A DNA stretch of 6,320 nucleotides. Source: an uncultured Eubacteriales bacterium (GTDB lineage: Bacteria; Bacillota; Clostridia; Oscillospirales; CAG-382). The stretch spans positions 1 through 6,320 of the forward strand of contig URSI01000072.1 of NCBI GenBank assembly GCA_900550505.1, in the 5' to 3' direction. Made by a program: the position numbers and the translations under genes. Below the pieces are notes generated by a model. That model had not been told where the DNA came from and searched no databases. It saw only the letters and a program-made list of their open reading frames with translations. Shown piece by piece: positions 1 to 5,436 of the stretch; positions within the stretch are counted from its first letter, which is position 1; the number at the start of each line of letters is the position of its first letter.

Positions 1-405
1 TCCGACTTCTAAATACCCCGGTACGGAATTTGAAAGCGCAGTGGCTATGAAAAACGGATACGCCAGCATTATCCAGAGTGCAAGCTCGCAGAATCGCTCC
101 GCTACCTCATCCCTCAGCACCGCAATGTAAACGCCCGCGATAATGACAGCGGCACAACACAGGATCGGAAGTGAAAATATCAACCGCAGCTGCGTGAACA
201 GGACAAAAATGTCAAATATCAAACCGGCAGCGGCAAGCGCCGCCCTGATACGCGGGAGCCTGAGCCTTTTACCTCCGGAAAGCAGGAAAAACGCAAGCAC
301 GGCGGCGGACGTTCCGCAAAGCACCGAGCCTGAAGAAGTCGAACCGTAAAGAGCGATACTTGCAAAACTCACAAAGCAAAGTGAAAAAGAACCCGCACCC
401 TTCAT
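1..405 (-). CDS. GerAB-like spore germination permease subunit, divergent (partial, C-terminus beyond window)
   Basis: The frame is open from an ATG at 405 to the window edge, giving the first 135 residues of a very hydrophobic protein. Likely membrane segments are at about residues 8-22, 28-43, 54-78, 80-97 and 107-124. The stretch around 94-124, with a charged RDEVAERF turn leading into a long helix, resembles the GerAB pattern in which a 'GIE-xIAR-xxEI' segment precedes a helix. GerAB proteins belong to the amino-acid/polyamine permease superfamily and form the germinant-sensing channel subunit of GerA receptors. The start overlaps the stop of the GerAC-like gene by four bases (ATGA), which suggests translational coupling. 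A weak GGTGG ribosome binding site lies 7 bases upstream. The first helix pair is shorter than in typical GerAB and overall conservation is low. Gene order (A-C-B) is the strongest argument. It could instead be an unrelated polytopic protein that replaced GerAB. Confidence 0.6.
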   Translation of the reverse strand, partial: MKGAGSFSLCFVSFASIALYGSTSSGSVLCGTSAAVLAFFLLSGGKRLRLPRIRAALAAAGLIFDIFVLFTQLRLIFSLPILCCAAVIIAGVYIAVLRDEVAERFCELALWIMLAYPFFIATALSNSVPGYLEVG

Positions 406-899
406 CGCCATTCCACCGAAAAGCCCTGTCCGTCAAAACTGACCACAGGTATCTTTTTATAATTCATGTATTCAAAAATGCTTACAGAGTATTCACCGGT
501 CAGCAGCTTCGGTACCTCCTCGGCGGCTGGGCGGTCACGTCCGTCTGTCTCATCCGGCAACGAAGGCTCACAAACCGCCATGTCGGCGCACAAAGGCAGA
601 TTATCGTGCGCAAAAGAAAGAAATGCCGCAATATCCTCCGTCTTTGCATCCTCCGCGACGAATACACATTTGAGGTGTGAGTAATCGGGTGACCTTACCG
701 GCAGCGAATCGCCTATGCGCCCCTCGGATTCGAGACTTCCTATGGTTATATCTTCACCGTCGAGGTACGCATAATAAAAGCGGCATTCCCCGGCTCCCAC
801 AAGTATCGCAGTTATATATGTGGGCTCATCCTCATGAGGCGATATGAACGCACCTGCAATGAGCAGGGCGGCAAGCAGCAAAATAAAATACTTATTCAT
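402..899 (-). CDS. Short GerAC-like germination protein, N-terminal domain only, no lipobox
   Basis: This 165-residue protein starts at the ATG at 899, the internal methionine beginning MNKYFILLLAALL. That start puts a hydrophobic signal/anchor at residues 2-20 directly at the N-terminus, and an AAGGA sits 10 bases upstream (910-914). A longer frame from 932 would add 11 polar residues and deepen the overlap with gerAA. It overlaps the end of gerAA by 8 bases. The segment at about residues 86-124 (a YSHLKCVFVAED motif, then a helix and an LPLCADMAV strand) matches the pattern of the GerAC N-terminal domain, where 'lsHlk-vivigee' precedes a helix. GerAC proteins are normally about 350-400-residue lipoproteins on the outer face of the inner spore membrane. 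Here the C-terminal domain is absent and no cysteine follows the hydrophobic segment, so lipidation is not expected. The frame is intact, so it reads as a reduced protein and not an obvious pseudogene. The GerAC assignment rests on position plus a weak motif. Confidence 0.6.
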   Translation of the reverse strand: MNKYFILLLAALLIAGAFISPHEDEPTYITAILVGAGECRFYYAYLDGEDITIGSLESEGRIGDSLPVRSPDYSHLKCVFVAEDAKTEDIAAFLSFAHDNLPLCADMAVCEPSLPDETDGRDRPAAEEVPKLLTGEYSVSIFEYMNYKKIPVVSFDGQGFSVEWR

Positions 900-2256
900 C
901 CTCAGATATTCCTTCGTCTCCACGCTGGACATTTCTCCGCGGAAGCGATATTATCATGTCGCACAAGCCCCTGAGCGACAATGGCGAAGCCGGCGTCAGA
1001 TAAGGTGTGCCGCAGCTTTCCATCATCAGCATTACGGAAACAATTGCGAGCGTCACTATCGCTATCCCGGTGAACGAGAGTGCGAACGATGCGAAAAGGA
1101 GCAAAAAGCGCAACAGCACGCTCGGGTCTTTGAAAGCCGGCACGGCAAAAGAGCACACGGCACTCAGCGCGGCAATCATTATTGCCACAGCCCCTGCCAG
1201 CCCCGCCTTTACCGCAGCGTCACCCAATATGATAGACGCGAGCAGCCCGACACTGTCACCAACCGCGCGCGGCATCCGCTGTCCTACCTCGCGTACTATT
1301 TCAAATATCACAAGCGAAACTACCAGTTCACCGAATATCCCGAAAGCCACGTCACCCCCGCTATCCGTCACCGACATCATCAGCTCCAGAGGCAAAAGCC
1401 GTGTGCGGGAATACACTGCGGCTGTGAAAACCGCAGGAAGGTAAAGCGATATTAACAATGCAAAGAAACGCAGCGCACGTATAAAAGTTGAATACGCGGA
1501 GCTTTTGATGTAATCCTCTCCGCATTGAAGCGCCTCGGTAAAAACATACGGAACCGTTACGACAAAGGGGTTACCGTCTACTATCACGGCTATGCGTCCG
1601 TCAAGCAGCCGTGCGCATACTCTCGAGCATTTTTCACTTTTTGCCGATGCTGCAAAGGTTCCTCTGTCAAAAAGATTTGCCACATATCCCGAATCAAGCG
1701 CGGAGCGAAGTTTGGCCTCTTTCAGCGTATTGCGGACATAATCCACCGTACGCTTCGAAGCTGTCCCCTCCACGTATAACATGGCTACATTTGCTGAAGT
1801 CAGCCTTCCGAGCGTGAAATATTCGATTTTCAGCTGTGGGATGCGTATCGAGCGGCGGATCATTGCCAAATTGACGTCAAGTGCCTCAACAAATCCGTTG
1901 TGCGCACCATATACCGTAACCTCGGTATCGGGCTGCGATACCGAGCGACCGGCGGAGCGGTCGGCAGCGCACACCACACATTCACCGTCCGGAAACAAAA
2001 CAGCAGCGCATCCGTGCAAAAGAGCAAAAACAGCCTGCTGCACACTTTCACACGGTGTGACTCCGAGCACCTCAATTGTATCGCGCGTAGCACCTGCCAG
2101 CCTGAGAGGACGAATTAGATTTTCGGACACATACGAACGATCGACTCCCATCATAAGAAAATAGACCTCAGCTCCGCTGTCCGTATGACGAACGGTAAAA
2201 TCATCGCACCCGGAAAATGCACTTCTCAGCTCGCTTTCGAACGACGCTCTGTCCAT
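892..2256 (-). CDS. gerAA: GerA-family spore germination protein, A subunit
   Basis: This 454-residue protein is the A subunit of a germinant receptor, an inner-spore-membrane complex that triggers spore germination on nutrient sensing. Residues 1 to about 245 form the soluble cytosolic part, with the family hallmark region at 117-142: a GAHNGFVE motif, then VNLAMIRRSIRIPQLK, corresponding to the canonical GPRxGF-E-TN-LIRRR-P-L. The family PF/VP motif follows at about 230-236. The C-terminal half has membrane segments at about 261-282, 303-320, 336-373 and 381-412, including a REVGQRMP motif (canonical REAGxRLP) and a late CGTPYLTP motif (canonical sfGxPY-P). Length is slightly below the usual 470-500. 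A GTG in frame at 2268 would add four residues, but it lies inside the ribosome binding site that serves the ATG at 2256, so the ATG is preferred. It is first in the operon, followed by GerAC-like and GerAB-like genes. Confidence 0.9.
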   Translation of the reverse strand: MDRASFESELRSAFSGCDDFTVRHTDSGAEVYFLMMGVDRSYVSENLIRPLRLAGATRDTIEVLGVTPCESVQQAVFALLHGCAAVLFPDGECVVCAADRSAGRSVSQPDTEVTVYGAHNGFVEALDVNLAMIRRSIRIPQLKIEYFTLGRLTSANVAMLYVEGTASKRTVDYVRNTLKEAKLRSALDSGYVANLFDRGTFAASAKSEKCSRVCARLLDGRIAVIVDGNPFVVTVPYVFTEALQCGEDYIKSSAYSTFIRALRFFALLISLYLPAVFTAAVYSRTRLLPLELMMSVTDSGGDVAFGIFGELVVSLVIFEIVREVGQRMPRAVGDSVGLLASIILGDAAVKAGLAGAVAIMIAALSAVCSFAVPAFKDPSVLLRFLLLFASFALSFTGIAIVTLAIVSVMLMMESCGTPYLTPASPLSLRGLCDMIISLPRRNVQRGDEGISEDE

Positions 2257-2259
2257 GTT

Positions 2260-2268
2260 ATCACCCAC
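2260..2268 (-). promoter_or_regulatory. Ribosome binding site that decides the gerAA start
   Basis: Read on the minus strand the site is GTGGGTGAT, matching 7 of 9 bases of the full anti-16S complement GGAGGTGAT. It is placed three bases before the ATG at 2256, the expected register. The first GTG of this site is the alternative in-frame start at 2268, which has no comparable site upstream, so initiation at 2256 is favoured. Confidence 0.6.
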
Positions 2269-2335
2269 GGTATTATTGACACCATTTTAAGGTTTTATTT
2301 CCAATATTAAAATCTTGTAAAATATGTGACGCTCC
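2269..2335. other. Divergent intergenic region between the gerA operon and the M23-like gene
   Basis: With the preferred starts the two divergent genes are 137 bases apart (2257-2393). The part left of the M23-like gene's promoter is AT-rich and should hold the gerA operon promoter. Forespore-specific sigma-G control would be expected from the family, but I found no convincing sigma-G, sigma-F or sigma-A promoter at a suitable distance. Confidence 0.5.
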
Positions 2336-2364
2336 TTGACAAAATACGGCGTTTGCTGTATCAT
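2336..2364 (+). promoter_or_regulatory. Sigma-A-type promoter of the M23-like gene
   Basis: A perfect -35 hexamer TTGACA (2336-2341) is followed by a 17-base spacer and TATCAT (2359-2364), 5 of 6 to TATAAT. Predicted transcription start is about 2371. This gives a leader of roughly 23 bases before the TTG at 2394 with the ribosome binding site inside it. A vegetative-type promoter suggests expression is not restricted to the forespore, although the gene lies next to a sporulation operon. Confidence 0.75.
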
Positions 2365-2381
2365 ATAGACATAATGTGAGC

Positions 2382-2388
2382 GGAGGTG
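2382..2388 (+). promoter_or_regulatory. Strong ribosome binding site (GGAGGTG) selecting a TTG start
   Basis: GGAGGTG lies five bases before the TTG at 2394, ideal spacing. The upstream in-frame GTG at 2376 precedes this site and would sit only about 5 bases after the predicted transcription start, leaving no room for its own ribosome binding site. The TTG is therefore the better start. Confidence 0.75.
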
Positions 2389-2393
2389 CCGAT

Positions 2394-3986
2394 TTGCAGC
2401 ACAATAATAAAAGACTTTACACCGCAATTACGACTGCGCTCTTTCTTCCCTTGATACTGATAGTTTTCCTTTTCATTCGCTACTCACAGCATGCCGCCTC
2501 AATGGACGGTGTGACTGCCGTAAGGTTGACGCATCCCGACGGCGAGGTCAGTTCGTCCGAGCCCGGTAGAAGCGTCTTTACGGAAATTCTGCTTGACGAC
2601 ATCAAGCTCAAAGCGCCTCCGATATCATTGCAGGGGCTTTCTCCGGTGAAGCTTGATATCGAATACGGCGACAGGACTGTCAGCTACGACATGTATCTTG
2701 TCCCGGATGAAACAAAGTGTTTTCTCGTCACGGAATCGTTGGAATACATACAGATCGCACCCGAATATGCGCACACCCTGCTGCTTTCACCGGAGTTCAG
2801 CTATGTTTATCCCGATCACTTGCTTCCGGAACTTACATTTACCTCCGGTGATACCGCACAGAAGATTGATCCTCGGAAATACAGCTGGAGATACGAAAAA
2901 ACAGATGGGCTGATGTATGACAGCGACTCTACTTCGATATACGTTCCCACCGCCGAACGTTTTACCGTTGTGGACGGCGTCGGCGCGAGCTTTTCTTTTA
3001 CCCGCCAGCCTGATGTCGTTAAGGTCACATATACGAATCAGAACGGTGAACTTCTCCACGAGAGCGATTCGTTGTCGCCGGTGAGGCTGAATGTTCCGGA
3101 CGACACTGCCGTGAACATAAACATCAACGCAACGTGGTATGCCGACGGCGAGCGGCTTTCAAACGGGACCGCCGAGTATCTCATACAGATACTCTACGAT
3201 ATACCGGAGTCGTTTACTCTTTCGTCCGATACCGTCAGTCCCGGAGATATGCTGATCATATATGCCGATCAGCTTGATGTCACACAGGATATAGATGTCG
3301 AAACAGACCTCAAATCATGCGGTGTCAGATTCATTCAGTATAATGGTCAGGTATTTTCGTTCCTGCCGGTACATTCATCCAATAAAGGCGGAGTTTACAC
3401 TCTCAAACTGACGGTCAGCGGCAGAGAAACCGTTTTTACCATAAACGTCGAAAGCACAACATATGACGCCAAATTCTATAACCCAGACAAGCAGCTTTCC
3501 GAGAACGCTGCCGAAGAACTGGCACAGATGCTCAGTCAGGTGGATTCACGCTACGAGTCGGTACCGTATTTCAATGATTCCGACCCGTTTGACGCTCCGC
3601 TTACCGGCGAACTTCACATACCATACGGCAGCGACGTTTTCTATACAGACAGTCCGGTATCTCAGAAGGCTGACGGACTGCTGTGGCTTGTTGATTCCGG
3701 CACTACCGTGCGCGCAGCTGCGAGTGGCAGAGTCATATATGTCGGTGAAACCGAACGTTACGGTAAGACGGTCGTGATAGACCACGGACTCGGTGTCAAA
3801 ACATATTATTGTCATCTTCAGTCTACCGACGTGTTGGAAAACGTTGTGGTCTCAGCAGGCGCTGCAATAGGCAAAAGCGGTAACAGCGGTTTTACTATCG
3901 GTGATATGATGTACTTCGCCGTGTCGGTTAATGGCACGTTCATTGATCCTCAATATGTCATCTCCGACGGCATTGAGCTTCCGTAA
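2394..3986 (+). CDS. Membrane-anchored protein with degenerate LytM/M23 peptidase domain
   Basis: From the TTG at 2394 this is a 530-residue protein. One membrane segment lies at about residues 10-29 after a short basic N-terminus, so the rest is predicted to be outside the cytoplasmic membrane. Residues about 35-390 are beta-rich, acidic and of no recognised family; the part at about 270-355 looks Ig-like. Residues about 404-522 match the M23/LytM fold: GTTVRAAASGRVIYVG, a YGKTVVIDHGLG strand, YYCHL, an AGAAIGKSGNSG turn and a final FIDPQY. The catalytic set is mostly lost. The first zinc-site HxxxD aligns with Ala426 and Leu430, and the canonical HLH aligns with Met505-Met506-Tyr507. Only the YYCHL histidine (474) remains. 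It is probably a non-enzymatic scaffold or amidase regulator, as known for other degenerate LytM proteins such as EnvC and, in sporulation, B. subtilis SpoIIQ. It is much longer than SpoIIQ (about 283 residues). It is divergent from the gerA operon, and transcription ends at the hairpin at 4019-4047. Confidence 0.85.
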   Translation: MQHNNKRLYTAITTALFLPLILIVFLFIRYSQHAASMDGVTAVRLTHPDGEVSSSEPGRSVFTEILLDDIKLKAPPISLQGLSPVKLDIEYGDRTVSYDMYLVPDETKCFLVTESLEYIQIAPEYAHTLLLSPEFSYVYPDHLLPELTFTSGDTAQKIDPRKYSWRYEKTDGLMYDSDSTSIYVPTAERFTVVDGVGASFSFTRQPDVVKVTYTNQNGELLHESDSLSPVRLNVPDDTAVNININATWYADGERLSNGTAEYLIQILYDIPESFTLSSDTVSPGDMLIIYADQLDVTQDIDVETDLKSCGVRFIQYNGQVFSFLPVHSSNKGGVYTLKLTVSGRETVFTINVESTTYDAKFYNPDKQLSENAAEELAQMLSQVDSRYESVPYFNDSDPFDAPLTGELHIPYGSDVFYTDSPVSQKADGLLWLVDSGTTVRAAASGRVIYVGETERYGKTVVIDHGLGVKTYYCHLQSTDVLENVVVSAGAAIGKSGNSGFTIGDMMYFAVSVNGTFIDPQYVISDGIELP

Positions 3987-4018
3987 CGTCCAGCGACGTG
4001 ATCGTACTGCTACAACAA

Positions 4019-4047
4019 AAATAAGAGTTGCGATGCAACTCTTATTT
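4019..4047. terminator. Bidirectional rho-independent terminator
   Basis: This is a perfect 13-bp inverted repeat (arms 4019-4031 and 4035-4047) with a three-base loop GAT. The stable core is GAGTTGC/GCAACTC, flanked by A-rich sequence on the left and T-rich sequence on the right. Read on the plus strand the core is followed by TTATTTC. Read on the minus strand it is followed by TTATTTTTGTTG, the better U-tract. It lies between two convergent genes (stops at 3986 and 4083), so it can serve both. Confidence 0.85.
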
Positions 4048-4082
4048 CAAAGAACTATTTTACATTATTTTACTGCATTTCA

Positions 4083-4541
4083 TTATTTTTTCGATTCGAT
4101 GAGTTTCTTAAGCTCATCCATGAATGCACCCACATCCTTAAACTGACGATACACAGAGGCAAACCGGATGTATGCCACCTCATCGACAGCCTTAAGACGT
4201 TCCATAACAAGCTCGCCGATAACCGATGACGGTATTTCGCTCTGAAGCGAGTTCTGTATCTGAGCCTCTATCTCAGAAACAATGTTGTTCATGTCATTCA
4301 AGGTGACTTGCCGCTTATCGCACGCACGGATTATACTCGTCAATATCTTGTTTCTGTCGAAACTCTCGCGGGACTTATCCTTTTTTACGACGATTATCGG
4401 AACGGTTTCAATCGTTTCATAGGTGGTAAACCGTTTCTGACAGTTAAGGCACTCGCGGCGACGCCGGATAGACGTTCCTTCTCCTGCCGGACGTGAATCT
4501 ATTACCTTGCTTTCCGGATACGCACATGCCGGACACTTCAT
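4083..4541 (-). CDS. nrdR: Transcriptional regulator NrdR (ribonucleotide reductase repressor)
   Basis: This 152-residue protein is full length for NrdR, the nucleotide-sensing repressor of ribonucleotide reductase operons. The N-terminal zinc ribbon has CPAC (Cys3, Cys6) and CLNC (Cys31, Cys34), with the conserved basic run SIRRRREC between them and the RFTTYE signature after the last cysteine. The ATP-cone domain covers about residues 49-139, beginning VVKKDKSRESFDRNKI and including the family motif VAYIRFASVYRQFKD at 122-136. All expected residues are present. AGGAGG (minus strand, 4549-4554) sits 7 bases before the ATG. No ribonucleotide reductase gene or clear NrdR-box pair is in the window, so its targets lie elsewhere. 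It converges with the M23-like gene and diverges from the small membrane protein gene. I found no convincing promoter in the 80-base gap upstream. Confidence 0.97.
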   Translation of the reverse strand: MKCPACAYPESKVIDSRPAGEGTSIRRRRECLNCQKRFTTYETIETVPIIVVKKDKSRESFDRNKILTSIIRACDKRQVTLNDMNNIVSEIEAQIQNSLQSEIPSSVIGELVMERLKAVDEVAYIRFASVYRQFKDVGAFMDELKKLIESKK

Positions 4542-4548
4542 CTCACAG

Positions 4549-4554
4549 CCTCCT
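4549..4554 (-). promoter_or_regulatory. Ribosome binding site of nrdR
   Basis: AGGAGG on the minus strand, seven bases upstream of the nrdR ATG, confirms the annotated start. Confidence 0.8.
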
Positions 4555-4621
4555 GAAAATCATCATTATTCTATCTACGCATAAATACAAGAACGCCAAA
4601 GCAATCGAAAGGAAAAAACAA

Positions 4622-4852
4622 ATGAAAAGCTACATAAAAAAACTGGGCTTCACAAAATTCGCGATACGCATACTCACCATAGGATCTTTGGTAAGCTTTG
4701 CGTGGTACCTGACCATGATCATGCTGTATCTTGGCGGTACACCCGCACTTGATACAACGGCGAACATTGCGGCGTGCGTTGAGCATTACACGCTCGCGCA
4801 GTGCATGACAATATTGTTGAGTATATTTGCCGATGCAGTAATGAGATTTTAA
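4622..4852 (+). CDS. Small two-helix membrane protein of unknown function
   Basis: This is a 76-residue protein starting at the ATG at 4622. AAAGGA (4608-4613) is 8 bases upstream. The frame stays open further upstream to 4493, but that extension runs through the nrdR start and its ribosome binding site and is not believable. The N-terminus is basic (MKSYIKKLGFTKFAIR), then a helix at about residues 15-38, a loop (GGTPALDTTANIAACVEHY) and a second helix at about 57-72 containing an acidic Asp. By the positive-inside rule the N-terminus is probably cytoplasmic. I do not recognise a family. Support for it being real comes from the ribosome binding site, the membrane topology and the fact that it fills an otherwise gene-free 334-base gap between maf and nrdR. 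It converges with maf across only 23 bases and no terminator is visible there. Confidence 0.65.
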   Translation: MKSYIKKLGFTKFAIRILTIGSLVSFAWYLTMIMLYLGGTPALDTTANIAACVEHYTLAQCMTILLSIFADAVMRF

Positions 4853-4875
4853 TCACATCGAATGGACAGGTATTT

Positions 4876-5436
4876 CTAAACCGCACCGATCTTTCTGAGC
4901 GTTTGCGCAAGAGATGCCACAGGCAGCCCGACCACATTATAAAAATCACCGTGTATCTCGCTGACGAAAAGCGCGCCCTTGCCCTGCACCGCATATGCAC
5001 CTGCTTTGCCGTCCGCCTCACCTGAGTTGACATAATCACATATTTCAGCGTCGGTAAGCGTACGAAACACTACGTCCGTGACTACCGATTCCGTAATATC
5101 ATACCCATTGAACAATACGGTATATCCGGTGATCACTTTATGTACGCTTCCGGACAATTTCGAAAGCATATACTGCGCATCCGATCGGTCACGCGGTTTC
5201 CCGAAGACCGTATCGCCCAGAATCACCACGGTATCTGCCCCCACAACACAGCGCCCCGGAAACCTTGCATATACATCGCTCGCCTTACCGTGAGAGAGGA
5301 GCGCCGGCAGCTTCTCCGGCTCTGCTGTGACAGAGCTTTCGTCAAAACCCGATGGGACCACTTCAAAAGAGTCAGTAATATATCTTATCAGCTCACGTCT
5401 CCTCGGAGACTCGGAAGCAAGTATGATAGGTATCAT
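4876..5436 (-). CDS. maf: Maf family nucleotide pyrophosphatase
   Basis: This 186-residue protein is full length for the Maf/HAM1-fold family, house-cleaning enzymes that hydrolyse nucleoside triphosphates (dTTP/UTP or modified nucleotides, depending on subfamily) to the monophosphate and pyrophosphate. Motifs in order: LASESPRRREL (6-16), the FDES acidic turn (31-34), Lys51, GADTVV (67-71) with the likely catalytic/metal Asp69, GKP (79-81), SGSVHKVITG (95-104), VFRTL (123-127), a GEADGKAGAYAVQG loop (139-152) and NVVGLPV (167-173). All family signatures are intact; the loop has GEADGKAG where GEPxDKAG is usual. I cannot fix the subfamily by eye. The ATG overlaps the stop of the upstream gene by four bases (ATGA), and GAGG lies just upstream, so the two genes are probably translationally coupled. 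The stop is TAG at 4878-4876. Confidence 0.95.
   Translation of the reverse strand: MIPIILASESPRRRELIRYITDSFEVVPSGFDESSVTAEPEKLPALLSHGKASDVYARFPGRCVVGADTVVILGDTVFGKPRDRSDAQYMLSKLSGSVHKVITGYTVLFNGYDITESVVTDVVFRTLTDAEICDYVNSGEADGKAGAYAVQGKGALFVSEIHGDFYNVVGLPVASLAQTLRKIGAV

Noticed and set aside
143..684. Plus-strand frames opposite the GerAC-like and GerAB-like genes
   Set aside because: They oppose overlapping minus-strand genes with coherent hydrophobic patterns and show no family features themselves.
1936..1965. GC-rich imperfect inverted repeat (GACCG/CGGTC) inside gerAA
   Set aside because: The stem is only about five bases and lies within coding sequence, so chance and codon use explain it.
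844..2164. Long plus-strand frames across the gerAA region
   Set aside because: They are shadows of the well-supported minus-strand GerA gene, rich in Arg, His and Ser as expected for antisense translation, with no ribosome binding sites.
2271..2300. Sigma-G-like promoter for gerAA on the minus strand (AAATA, 18-base spacer, AATAATA)
   Set aside because: The elements match fairly well, but the predicted transcription start (about 2264) falls inside the ribosome binding site, so the message would lack a usable leader.
4542..4621. Sporulation or sigma-A promoters in the nrdR / small gene divergent gap (CATAAATA on plus, TAGAAT on minus)
   Set aside because: Neither -10-like sequence has an acceptable -35 at the right spacing.
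4493..4621. N-terminal extension of the small membrane protein
   Set aside because: It would overlap the nrdR start and ribosome binding site in antisense, and the internal ATG at 4622 has its own ribosome binding site.
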